Source of the DNA: a bacterium
GTDB lineage: Bacteria > Armatimonadota > Fimbriimonadia > Fimbriimonadales > Fimbriimonadaceae
NCBI GenBank assembly: GCA_027483535.1
Contig: JAIXUN010000001.1
Span: 165,432-229,431 of the forward strand
Length of the DNA: 64,000 nucleotides
Direction of reading: 5' to 3'
In this document: positions 15,886 through 23,581 of the stretch, one piece after another
Position numbering within the stretch: the first letter of the stretch is position 1
How the letters are laid out: every line of letters begins with the position of its first letter
Notes under the pieces: generated by a model
Told to the model about the DNA's origin: nothing
Database searches by the model: none
The model's input: only the letters and a program-made list of their open reading frames with translations
Translations under genes and position numbers: made by a program

Positions 15886-16452
15886 CTAGTGATTAACTAC
15901 AAAGGTAGCTATTCGGGCACCGAACCGCTTTGCCGTCTCGATATCGCCCTCAGAAGGCGTTTGTTCCGGCGGAAGGTTGTCGCTTTGGGTCATGAGGCCA
16001 GACCACGCTCCAAATCGGTTGACGCTCTCCGGGGTGAGCCCTTCGTGAGGGACGCCTTGAGAGATCCAGACCATGCTGTGCTGGCTCGCAAGGGTGAACA
16101 AGTAGGTCAACGTGCTGGACTTGTCTCCGCTAAGGGTGAGCGAGTTGGTGAATCCGGCGGCGTACTTGTCTTTCCAACCTTGACCGAACCAAACCTTGGA
16201 ACTGGCATCGGCGAAGACCTTAAACGGTGCGGAAGGTCCGCCCATGTAGGTTGGCGTGCCGAAGATGATCGCATCTGCGGCTTGGAGAAGGTCCCAACCG
16301 TTTGCGAATTCCTCGATCGGCTCTTCGACCTTATCGACGGCTAAGGAGACAACACGGGTTCCCTCAACGGATGCTGCACCTTCGGCGACGATTCCGGCCA
16401 CCTTGGCGGTGTGACCATAGCCACTGTGGAAAGCAATTGCGATTAGCTTCAT
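15886..16452 (-). CDS. Flavodoxin-fold NAD(P)H:quinone oxidoreductase-like protein (WrbA-like)
   Basis: 188 residues from ATG 16452. The N-terminus has the FMN phosphate loop AFHSGYGHTAKVA (about 7-19), and GTPTYMGGPSAPFKVFADA (about 66-85) matches the WrbA/NAD(P)H:quinone oxidoreductase active-site loop. This family reduces quinones using FMN. The frame is open 31 codons further upstream but the start of beta strand 1 fixes ATG 16452. A TAGAAC -10-like box (16461-16466, minus strand) is 8 bases upstream, suggesting a very short leader. Confidence 0.82.
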   Translation of the reverse strand: MKLIAIAFHSGYGHTAKVAGIVAEGAASVEGTRVVSLAVDKVEEPIEEFANGWDLLQAADAIIFGTPTYMGGPSAPFKVFADASSKVWFGQGWKDKYAAGFTNSLTLSGDKSSTLTYLFTLASQHSMVWISQGVPHEGLTPESVNRFGAWSGLMTQSDNLPPEQTPSEGDIETAKRFGARIATFVVNH

Positions 16453-16569
16453 ACGAGTGAGTTCTACGCGAAGCTTGGAGGTGGGTGATGTATCGGGGGA
16501 TACAACGGTGCGATTCTTAAAATTTCGCTTTCCTCGAGTGTTCATGGACCAGATGGTCGAGCTCTAGGG

Positions 16570-16575
16570 TATTAT
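16570..16575 (+). promoter_or_regulatory. Putative -10 box of the tRNA-Tyr gene
   Basis: TATTAT lies 15 bases before the tRNA 5' end, just downstream of the divergent flavodoxin gene's upstream region. A clear -35 is not visible. Confidence 0.4.
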
Positions 16576-16590
16576 CTGGGTCCTGTTCGC

Positions 16591-16676
16591 GGGGAGATGC
16601 CCGAGTGGCCAATGGGAACAGACTGTAAATCTGTCAGCGAAAGCTTTCGCAGGTTCGAATCCTGCTCTCCCCACCA
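16591..16676 (+). tRNA. tRNA-Tyr (anticodon GTA)
   Basis: An 86-base class II tRNA with a seven-base acceptor stem (GGGGAGA with TCTCCCC), a long variable arm (AGCGAAAGCTTTCGC region), T-arm GGTTCGAATCC and an encoded CCA tail (16674-16676). The anticodon loop CTGTAAATC gives GTA, tyrosine. The long variable arm matches bacterial tRNA-Tyr. Confidence 0.96.
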
Positions 16677-16683
16677 AAAGTTC

Positions 16684-16720
16684 AAAGGACTCAGAGCGCA
16701 AGCGCTGAGTCCTTTTTGAT
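16684..16720 (+). terminator. Terminator after tRNA-Tyr
   Basis: AAAGGACTCAG pairs with CTGAGTCCTTT, with the loop AGCGCAAGCG, followed by Ts. Confidence 0.82.
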
Positions 16721-16996
16721 TTCTAAAGCAGAAGTTCTTGCCGGCCCGTGGCAAAGTCGAGCAGCGCAGTCTAGCAAGTGAGAAAAACAAACCTGGGCCC
16801 ATCTGGGCGGCTACCGAATAGACATTCCCTTTTCCCCATCTTTGGATCTGTTAATTAAAGTACTTGACAGGCCTATCCTAGTTAGTTACCCTCAATCAGC
16901 AATCTCATTGCATAAGCGTGCATCAGCCGGTTAGAAGCTGAAGACATTGCACCGAGGTTGCGCCGACCTGCCCCTTTCCGTCGTGACCTAGAGGAG
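16721..16996. other. Intergenic AT-richer stretch with a promoter
   Basis: No gene is seen here. The sequence becomes visibly AT-richer from about 16820. It contains a good promoter, TTGACA (16864-16869), 17 bases, TACCCT (16887-16892), pointing at the membrane-protein gene at 16997. Confidence 0.6.
16864..16892 (+). promoter_or_regulatory. Consensus-like sigma-70 promoter
   Basis: TTGACA, a 17-base spacer, then TACCCT. It is the best -35 box in the window and would give a leader of about 95 bases before ATG 16997. Confidence 0.6.
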
Positions 16997-17428
16997 ATGA
17001 AAGTTAAGCGAGATCGTCAAACCGCAGTCTTCTTGGTTGGAGCGATTGTAGCCTCCCACTGGTTGGGGCTTCTCCCGATCGCGCATACAGGCGCTTGGCA
17101 GAACCACTTTTTCCCAGTAAACCTGTCAGGGGTCCGCTCCGTTTTCTTTATGATTCTGCCCCTGGCAATCATGGGTCTCCTTTTCTGGTTCGGGAAGCGC
17201 TTGACTTGGCTTTGGCTTGTACAAGTTTTGTATTCACTTGCTGCATTCGCATTTACCAAACCACAGATGGAAACTATCGCCAAAGAACTCAAGATTTCGG
17301 TGTTCCAAGTCATGTTCGTTGCATGGCAGCCTTATGCCTACACTTTTGTATCGACCGTAGTGTTGATGTTGGTGTTGTCAAAATACGAAAAACTGCGAGG
17401 CATGGTCTTCCGTGAAATCCCTTCCTAG
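16997..17428 (+). CDS. Small multi-pass membrane protein, function unknown
   Basis: 143 residues from ATG 16997, which directly follows GAGGAG (16991-16996), a spacing too short to be ideal. About four hydrophobic segments are visible (residues 10-27, 44-63, 70-86, 109-129). No family is recognised. The gene uses more AT-ending codons than its neighbours, as does the overlapping pilin-like gene downstream, suggesting the pair arrived together. The 3' end overlaps the GTG start of the next gene by 17 bases. Confidence 0.65.
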   Translation: MKVKRDRQTAVFLVGAIVASHWLGLLPIAHTGAWQNHFFPVNLSGVRSVFFMILPLAIMGLLFWFGKRLTWLWLVQVLYSLAAFAFTKPQMETIAKELKISVFQVMFVAWQPYAYTFVSTVVLMLVLSKYEKLRGMVFREIPS

Positions 17429-18047
17429 GTCGAAAACTCGTTCTGCTTTTACACTTGTAGAAATACTCATTGTTATTTCCATCCTGGTTGTATTGGCAGG
17501 GCTGTTGTTTCCCGTTTTCGCCAGAGCCCGGAGACAATCTCAGATTGCCTCCGGTTGGAATCGGATGCGGCAGACAACCGTCGCCCTTCAACTCTATGCA
17601 CAAGACAACAACGATGAGAGACCCGATGTTTCCGTAGCCAGGAGGGTCGTTCCATTGCCCGTACAGTGTCATCCGCTTGATGACTGGCAACCCAATTGTT
17701 TAGTGCGGAACGAGCCGCTACTCCTTGGTAGCTGGGGTTATACGAAATCCGACCCAGAACCTAGATTTGTAGAGCCCTCGAAGGAAACTTGGATCGTGAA
17801 CGTATTCGCCGTCGATGAGCCAATGATGCCAGTGTTTCGGTACAGGACTTCACCAGATGACCCCTGTGTACTGAACGAGACTTGTTTCGTTCAAGAGCGG
17901 ATAGAGTGTATGGGCTCAGATTCGGCCCTGAGAGTTGTGAAGCGTAAGCAGCGAAAGAAGTTCCAGGCAGGACCTTACATGGTTTTTGATTGGAACACCG
18001 CCTTCGATCTGTGCCGAGGGGCGACAGAATTGCAACCGTCGAACTAG
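17412..18047 (+). CDS. Prepilin-like protein (type IV pilin / type II pseudopilin N-terminus)
   Basis: 211 residues from GTG 17412. The N-terminus has a basic leader and then the class III signal SAFTLVEILIVISILVVLAGLLF (Glu at mature position +5), the prepilin processing site. The residue before Phe is Ala rather than the usual Gly. After the helix the ARRQSQIASGWNRMRQTTVALQLYAQDNNDE stretch resembles the pseudopilin/DUF1559 pattern common in Armatimonadota and Planctomycetes. The C-terminal region is Cys-containing and unlike known minor pilins. It would be a pilus or secretion pseudopilin; its assembly machine may be the GspF pair at 40989-43744. Confidence 0.8.
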   Translation: MKSLPRSKTRSAFTLVEILIVISILVVLAGLLFPVFARARRQSQIASGWNRMRQTTVALQLYAQDNNDERPDVSVARRVVPLPVQCHPLDDWQPNCLVRNEPLLLGSWGYTKSDPEPRFVEPSKETWIVNVFAVDEPMMPVFRYRTSPDDPCVLNETCFVQERIECMGSDSALRVVKRKQRKKFQAGPYMVFDWNTAFDLCRGATELQPSN

Positions 18048-18184
18048 ACGGGGCCATACACTAAGAGCAAAAAAATGGAGCTGGGCACCTGATCAGACGT
18101 TCTGTCGAATCAAGCAGCCTGCTGCAGAACTTTTCCTTGACACGACCCGCAGTGCTCCACCTTCGCACGATCCAGTGAAGCCCC

Positions 18185-18190
18185 TATACT
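18185..18190 (+). promoter_or_regulatory. Putative -10 box upstream of the aminotransferase gene
   Basis: TATACT lies 22 bases before the TTG start at 18213. No clear -35. Confidence 0.35.
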
Positions 18191-18212
18191 CGTACCAGGG
18201 GCGGTCCAAGGT

Positions 18213-19463
18213 TTGCCAAGTCGAAGAGAGTTTCTTGCCGGGTCCATTGCTTTTCTCGCCGCCCGAGAGGACTTCCGCGCAGCGATCGAGGCGCTTCCGG
18301 CATCGGGCGGACTAGCAAACGATGAGAGCTACTGGCAGGAGATCAGGGACCTCTTTTACATCGATCCGGAGTTGACCGTTTTCAACCACGTGGGCCTCTC
18401 ACCGACCCCAAAGGCGGTTATTGAACGCGAGTATCGCGAACGGATAAGGGCAGCCTCCGACCCTAGTTATCACATGTGGCGCAAGCAGGATGGCGAATTG
18501 CTGGCGGTGCGTGAACAGTTAGGCAAGCTGATTGGTTGCAAAGAAGACGAGATGGCCCTGGTCGCCAACGCCACCGTGGGTCTGCAAACCACCATTCTTG
18601 GATTGCCGCTGGATCGGGGGGACGAGATTGTCCTTGCGGAAAACGAATACCCCCGAGCGATGACTGCCGTCGAACAGCGGGTGGCTCGAGATGGGGCGGT
18701 GGCGAAGAAGGTCTCTATGCCACCAACCGAGTTTGAATCGGGAGCAGTTGTCCGACGATTTGAAACGGCGATGACGGACAAAACCCGCCTGGTGGTGATG
18801 AGCCGGAAGAGCTACCTCAACGGACAAATCTTGCCGGTCAGAGAGGTCGCTCAGCTTTGCGCGGAACGGAAGATTCCTTTGGTGTGCGACGCCGCCCAGA
18901 GCATCGGCATCCTTCCCGACACCGTGGAATCGCTTGGAAACCCGATCTACCTGGCTTGCGGACATAAGTGGCTGATGGGACCGCCGGGCACGGGTTTGCT
19001 AGTGGTGAAGAAGCCTTGGCTGGAAAAAATCTGGCCGCTCCATTCTGCGGACATCGGATTGAAATCATCGCCTCGGAAGTTCGAGCAACAAGGCACTCGA
19101 TCCATTCCCGCCCTCCTTAGTCTTCTTTCGGCGTTAGAGCTTCACAATCGGATCGGGTTAGAAGCGAAAGCGGCCCGCATTCAATACCTTCGAGAAACGA
19201 TCGCGGGACAGATTCTTGAGATCAAGGGAGCCTCACTTGTTGGGTCGCTCAACCCGGCAACCCATCACGGGATGGTGACTTTCAAGTTTGAAGGTAAGCC
19301 TTCGCGGGAGATAGTTGACAAGCTCATGTCGGCGCACAAGATTCACGTTGTTGCCGCAAATCGGGGGCAGTTCGATGGCGTTCGTATCTCTCCAAACGTT
19401 TTCACGAGCCCAGTTGAGATCAAGCGACTGGTGGAAGCCCTCGCCGCGATTGTCCGCAGTTAA
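18213..19463 (+). CDS. Class V aminotransferase-fold PLP enzyme with Tat-like signal
   Basis: 416 residues. TTG 18213 is the only start that keeps the N-terminus PSRREFLAGSIAFLAA, a twin-arginine-type signal followed by a short hydrophobic stretch. The body is a type I PLP fold: NHVGLSPTPKAV near the start, the DAAQSIG cofactor-Asp motif (about residues 230-236), and the PLP Lys in CGHKWLMGPPGTG (about residue 252). Class V members include cysteine desulfurases, isopenicillin-N epimerase-like and kynureninase-like enzymes; the substrate is unclear. Export of a PLP enzyme by Tat is plausible because it folds first. It abuts the next gene tail to tail with no gap. Confidence 0.82.
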   Translation: MPSRREFLAGSIAFLAAREDFRAAIEALPASGGLANDESYWQEIRDLFYIDPELTVFNHVGLSPTPKAVIEREYRERIRAASDPSYHMWRKQDGELLAVREQLGKLIGCKEDEMALVANATVGLQTTILGLPLDRGDEIVLAENEYPRAMTAVEQRVARDGAVAKKVSMPPTEFESGAVVRRFETAMTDKTRLVVMSRKSYLNGQILPVREVAQLCAERKIPLVCDAAQSIGILPDTVESLGNPIYLACGHKWLMGPPGTGLLVVKKPWLEKIWPLHSADIGLKSSPRKFEQQGTRSIPALLSLLSALELHNRIGLEAKAARIQYLRETIAGQILEIKGASLVGSLNPATHHGMVTFKFEGKPSREIVDKLMSAHKIHVVAANRGQFDGVRISPNVFTSPVEIKRLVEALAAIVRS

Positions 19464-19859
19464 TCAAGGCAACGAACCGCGATTGCGCTTTATCATTGCC
19501 GTGTAAGGGGTAAATCCGGCCCGTTCATAAAAGGGGACCAGGTCTGGATCACAGATGAGATCGCACGCATATAGACCTCTAAACTCAGCGTCGAAAGCCT
19601 CGACCAGTTGGGTGCCCACCCCTCTTCCCCGGTAGCTTGGGACCACTTCTAGTAATGTGATGAACGCGTAAAGAGCGCCGTCGGTCAGCCAAGCGAGAAA
19701 GCCAACAACAAGCCCCTCTGCCTCGGCGATGAAGACCTTCCCCGAGCCGTTGAGAACCCCTTCAAATCGTTCTTGTGACGGCTTTACGGGCCAACCTTCA
19801 AAGAACTGTTCAACAGGAATCGTCGGATCACTTGGGCTCCACGGACGGATGACGACCAT
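19464..19859 (-). CDS. GNAT-family N-acetyltransferase
   Basis: 131 residues from ATG 19859 (the frame is open upstream for 64 codons without support). The acetyl-CoA pyrophosphate loop is VPSYRGRGVGTQLV (motif Q/RxxGxG/A); the C-terminal YERAGF is also typical. Substrate unknown. On the minus strand TATCCT ends six bases before the ATG, a leaderless arrangement. The stop abuts the stop of the aminotransferase gene. Confidence 0.8.
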   Translation of the reverse strand: MVVIRPWSPSDPTIPVEQFFEGWPVKPSQERFEGVLNGSGKVFIAEAEGLVVGFLAWLTDGALYAFITLLEVVPSYRGRGVGTQLVEAFDAEFRGLYACDLICDPDLVPFYERAGFTPYTAMIKRNRGSLP

Positions 19860-19865
19860 GTTCCT

Positions 19866-19871
19866 AGGATA
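19866..19871 (-). promoter_or_regulatory. -10 box of the GNAT gene, leaderless spacing
   Basis: TATCCT on the minus strand, 6 bases before ATG 19859. AGGA in the spacer could act as a weak ribosome-binding site instead. Confidence 0.4.
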
Positions 19872-20034
19872 TCGACGACCATTGAATTGGCACAACCCAG
19901 GCACCGGTTTACACTTCAACCTTAGCGGGGGGATCTTCCTCGAGTTGCGGCGTAGGCTCTCGAACATTGCGGGATGACCATCCCCCTTGGACCGGAGTTT
20001 TTTCGTCAGACTATTGCCGAGCGGTGGATTCGCA

Positions 20035-21114
20035 ATGGGACCAGTAGACAACCAACGGAGACGGGATGATCAGGCGCCTACCGTTCATCTCAGCCGATTG
20101 GGGATGGCCCCGCACCTGCGAGTGATCGCCCTATCCGGAGCGGGTTTTGGACTCCTTGTCTGGCCTATGGGGGTCTGGCTTGCGGGGTGCCAACCTACGT
20201 CGGCGCGCCAGCCTAGTCTGGCCACCATTGCCAAACCAGTGGCGGCTCCACCAGGAATGGTCCTGATCAAGGGTGGTGAATTCGTGCTGGGCAACAACAA
20301 CGGCTTCCCGGACGAGCGTCCTGAACGACGGGTTAAGATGTCACCGTTCTGGATGGACGACTCCGAAGTTACCAATGCTGAATTCGAGAAGTTTGTCGAG
20401 GCGACCGGCTACGTCACCACGGCCGAAAAGCCGCTCGATTCTAAAGATTTCCCGGGGGTCGACCCCCAAGACCTTCAGCCCGGCGCGGCGGTTTTCACCG
20501 AGGGCAAAGGTTGGGCTTATGTCCCGGGCGCAAATTGGAAACATCCGGAAGGGCCAACTTCCAGCATCAAAGGGCGTGAGAATCATCCCGTCGTGCAGGT
20601 GAGTTGGGACGATGCGGTCGCCTATGCGAAATGGGCGGGTAAGCGCCTTCCAACCGAGGCAGAGTGGGAGTACGCAGCCAAGGGCGGCATGCCGCAGCCT
20701 AAGTTTGTTTGGGGCGATCAACCTTCCTCCGAAGCAAAACCGCAGGCCAACATTTGGCAGGGAGAATTCCCGAAGAAGAACCTCGGTTCGGACAAGTTTC
20801 GAAGAACCGCGCCTGTTCGATCCTTTGCACCTAACCGATTTGGTCTGTACGATATGGCGGGCAACGTTTGGGAATGGTGCTCGGACTTCTATCGCCCTGA
20901 TGCCTACAAATCGGCGAGCCAAGTGAACCCGCAGGGTCCGAAGGATTCTCTTGATCCTGATGAGCCGGGGTCTGTGAAGCGGGTGACAAGGGGCGGCTCG
21001 TTCCTCTGTGCCGAGAACTACTGTCGGGGGTATCGACCCACGGCGAGGATGAAGACGACGCCGGATACGGGTCTTTGCCACACCGGATTTCGGTGCGTCA
21101 AAGACCTGCCCTAG
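20035..21114 (+). CDS. Formylglycine-generating enzyme-family lipoprotein
   Basis: 359 residues from ATG 20035 (GGTGG eight bases upstream); ATG 20104 is an alternative that begins just before the signal peptide. A hydrophobic segment ends with the lipobox LAGC, so it should be a lipoprotein. The rest is a complete SUMF1/FGE domain, ending in RGGSFLCAENYCRGYRP and TGFRC. Both copper-binding active-site cysteines of aerobic FGE (human Cys336/Cys341) are present with the same spacing (Cys325 and Cys330 here). FGE converts a Cys in sulfatases to formylglycine. Many SUMF1-domain proteins lack these cysteines, so this is a potentially active member. No sulfatase gene is in the window. It is convergent with the next gene (9-base gap). 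Confidence 0.85.
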   Translation: MGPVDNQRRRDDQAPTVHLSRLGMAPHLRVIALSGAGFGLLVWPMGVWLAGCQPTSARQPSLATIAKPVAAPPGMVLIKGGEFVLGNNNGFPDERPERRVKMSPFWMDDSEVTNAEFEKFVEATGYVTTAEKPLDSKDFPGVDPQDLQPGAAVFTEGKGWAYVPGANWKHPEGPTSSIKGRENHPVVQVSWDDAVAYAKWAGKRLPTEAEWEYAAKGGMPQPKFVWGDQPSSEAKPQANIWQGEFPKKNLGSDKFRRTAPVRSFAPNRFGLYDMAGNVWEWCSDFYRPDAYKSASQVNPQGPKDSLDPDEPGSVKRVTRGGSFLCAENYCRGYRPTARMKTTPDTGLCHTGFRCVKDLP

Positions 21115-21123
21115 TCACGCTGC

Positions 21124-23154
21124 TTAAGCCGCAACGACCGATCGGTTGTACTTGGCGCCCGCGTGGTGCGGATCGATTCGGAGAACTTCGTCGTAGCAGC
21201 GAAGTGCCGCATCGGTGTAGTTCAACTGGGCGAGCGCATTCCCAAAGACAAACCATCCAGCGGCTTGTTCCGGTGCGATCTTGAGACCGTTCTGATACCA
21301 GTTGGCGGCGTCTTCGTACCGACCGAGTCGATACAGCACATCGCCTCCATTGAAGTAGGCGTTCGCGTCTTCTTCATCGACCTGAATCGCTCGGGCGAAG
21401 CAGTCGAGGGCTTCCTCTTCCTTCCCGGCTCGCTCAAGGGCTCGACCGTAGTTCGTCAACAGACGAGCATCGGCGGCGCGGTGCTCAAACAGCTCTTCGT
21501 ACGCTCGAAGCAGAGCGGTGTCGTCGTTGGAAGCTTCGAGAGCCTCGCACCAGTAGCTCCACGCATCGTCCGATTGCGGGTCTAGCAACCAAGCAGATCG
21601 GAAGATGTCGGCGGCACCTTTGAAGTTGTACTTCTTGGTTTCAAGCTGACCCAGGTGCAGACGCGCCTCGACGCCAAAGTAGGGGTCATCCGAAACCGCG
21701 TTGAAGTCGGCAGAAGCCTCTGCGTCTCGACCGAGGTGTCGGTAGAGAACGCCACGAGCGAGCTGCAAAGAGGTGTGATTCGGAGCGTTTTGAACCGCGT
21801 AGTCCATCGACTCCAGTGCCTCTTCGATTCGACCCAGTTGGGCAAGAATCTGTCCCTGAAGGGCATGTCGCTTGAAGGCTTGGATAGACCGGTCACCCGC
21901 AAGGTGAATTGGCCATTCCATGGAAAGGCTGCGCTGAATGGCTTCTAGCGCACGCGACCAGTTACCAAGTTTGGCAAGGGCATTTGCCAGTTCAAACTCG
22001 ATGAGGATGCTCTCAGTGCCTCGTTCGCGAGCAAGCTCGGCGACCTCGGCTGCGGCGAGTGAGTTGCCGAGTTCGTTGAGAGAGGTCATCCAGACCTGGT
22101 AGGCAAGAGGAGCAAATTCGTCGCTGGGCGACATCATTGCAACCGTTTTCTCGGCGGCGGCGGCGGCTTCCTTAAAGTTCTTTGCGACGATGTGCGTGTT
22201 CGCAAGGTTGAACCACTGGAACGGATCGTTGGGATTCTCGTTCAGGCGGCTCTCAAGAATCGAAAGGGTGCGTTCGATCTTGCCCTTCGATTCCATGACC
22301 TCGTGCTTGTAGCCGTAGTGCCACAGTTTCGCCTCGGGCAAGTGCATCCAGGGCAGACCGAGGGTCTTGAGCGAAGGTGCGATTTGTTCGTGGATCGGCT
22401 CCGTAAATTGGACGCCGTCACGACGTTGGAAAAGGCGAAGGAGTCGGTGAACAAACTGCTCTTCCGGCTTATCGTCCGCAACAAAGTTGACGATCTCTAA
22501 GTTGTATCCGCCAAAGTGAGGGCGAACGATGGCCTGCCGGATCATCTCGACGCTGTTCGCATCAAGAGCTTCGTCGGCGTCAATCCACAACGCCCAGTCT
22601 CCGGTTGCTTCCTTGAGCGACACGTTTCGAGCGGCGGAAAAGTCGTTGCACCAAGCAAAATGGGCGATCTTTGCCCCGAACGATTCGGCGATGGCGACAG
22701 TGTCGTCCGTACTTCCCGTATCGACCACGACGATCTCGTCGACGATTCCCTTCACGCTTTCGAGACACTGGCCGAGAAACTGCGATTCGTTCTTGACGAT
22801 AAGGCAGGCGCTGAGTTTGACACCCGCGGTTTCCTTGTCCGACAGGGGGAACTGGGCGGCATACGTCTCTAGAACGTCATCGGTCTTGCCCAACTTGGCG
22901 TACATCGCCTGGACGGCTGCAAAGTGCTTGGAGAGGATTCCGTAAAGCACTCCTTCGCGCGAGGCACCCGAAATTTCTTTAAATCGATCCGCAGCGGTTC
23001 GCTCTTCCCAGTTAAAGCAACCAAGGATCAACTCTTCGCAGAGCAGATCCTTGTCGGTGGGCTTTTTGGCGAGCGCGGCTTGAATCAGTTCTCGAGCCGC
23101 ATCGTATTTGAACTCAGACTCGAATTGGATGGCTCGTTTGACCGTGCTGTTCAT
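21124..23154 (-). CDS. Family 2 glycosyltransferase with TPR repeats
   Basis: 676 residues from ATG 23154. N-terminal 110 residues are TPR-like helices; about 113-310 form a GT2 domain (ACLIVKNESQFLGQCLESV, DEIVVVDTGSTDDT, metal-binding DAD at about 192-194); the rest is a run of TPRs, including ANAYFNGGDVLYRLGRYEDAANWYQNGLK near the end. GT2-TPR proteins glycosylate proteins or polysaccharides; TPRs may bind the acceptor. The ATG overlaps the stop of the MerR gene by one base (TAATG), so translation is coupled. Other starts upstream lie in the MerR gene and are rejected. Confidence 0.88.
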   Translation of the reverse strand: MNSTVKRAIQFESEFKYDAARELIQAALAKKPTDKDLLCEELILGCFNWEERTAADRFKEISGASREGVLYGILSKHFAAVQAMYAKLGKTDDVLETYAAQFPLSDKETAGVKLSACLIVKNESQFLGQCLESVKGIVDEIVVVDTGSTDDTVAIAESFGAKIAHFAWCNDFSAARNVSLKEATGDWALWIDADEALDANSVEMIRQAIVRPHFGGYNLEIVNFVADDKPEEQFVHRLLRLFQRRDGVQFTEPIHEQIAPSLKTLGLPWMHLPEAKLWHYGYKHEVMESKGKIERTLSILESRLNENPNDPFQWFNLANTHIVAKNFKEAAAAAEKTVAMMSPSDEFAPLAYQVWMTSLNELGNSLAAAEVAELARERGTESILIEFELANALAKLGNWSRALEAIQRSLSMEWPIHLAGDRSIQAFKRHALQGQILAQLGRIEEALESMDYAVQNAPNHTSLQLARGVLYRHLGRDAEASADFNAVSDDPYFGVEARLHLGQLETKKYNFKGAADIFRSAWLLDPQSDDAWSYWCEALEASNDDTALLRAYEELFEHRAADARLLTNYGRALERAGKEEEALDCFARAIQVDEEDANAYFNGGDVLYRLGRYEDAANWYQNGLKIAPEQAAGWFVFGNALAQLNYTDAALRCYDEVLRIDPHHAGAKYNRSVVAA

Positions 23155-23420
23155 TAGGCTGCCTCCGATCGGGATTTGGCGAGATAGCGCCGGGCTCCGG
23201 CAATGCTGAACATCTCGTCTCGAACCAATCGTTTGATGGTGAAGATGGTTTGGATGTCTTCGGGTCGATAGCGACGCTGACCACCCTCGGTCCGAACCGG
23301 ACCCAGGTATTCGTCGAACTCGCGCTCCCAATAGCGGAGCGTGTGAATTTCGACGCCCGTTATGCGGCTGGCCACACTGATGCTCACCGCACTTTCACTC
23401 TTCTTCTTATCGCTACCCAT
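23154..23420 (-). CDS. Short MerR-type DNA-binding protein
   Basis: 88 residues: a winged helix-turn-helix (ITGVEIHTLRYWEREF, then GGQRRYRPEDI) and a short C-terminal helix, with no effector domain. This compact version is often encoded beside cell-surface or secondary-metabolite genes. It is co-translated with the GT2-TPR gene, so it may sense and control the same process (inference). The ATG at 23420 has no clear ribosome-binding site. Confidence 0.85.
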   Translation of the reverse strand: MGSDKKKSESAVSISVASRITGVEIHTLRYWEREFDEYLGPVRTEGGQRRYRPEDIQTIFTIKRLVRDEMFSIAGARRYLAKSRSEAA

Positions 23421-23568
23421 ACCGGCAATTCCAGTTCAAAGGTGTCCCGATCACCGCAAGGTGAGCGTTACCACTGGAGTTATCGGAGCGGTCCCGGCAT
23501 TTTTGCAGGGGGGAGATTTTGGATGAGTGTGGAACCTAAGCGGATTCGGCTTTCGTAACTCGCTGAGA

Positions 23569-23581
23569 TACAATGCCCGTC
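23569..23581 (+). promoter_or_regulatory. Leaderless promoter of the M14 peptidase gene
   Basis: TACAAT (23569-23574) then 7 bases to ATG 23582. Transcription should begin at or beside the start codon. The nearby ATG 23573 lies inside the box and is therefore the less likely start. Confidence 0.45.

Noticed and set aside
16591-18047. Genomic island inserted at tRNA-Tyr
   Set aside because: Composition shift is suggestive, but I find no integrase or repeat of the tRNA 3' end, so I list the region as a finding only.
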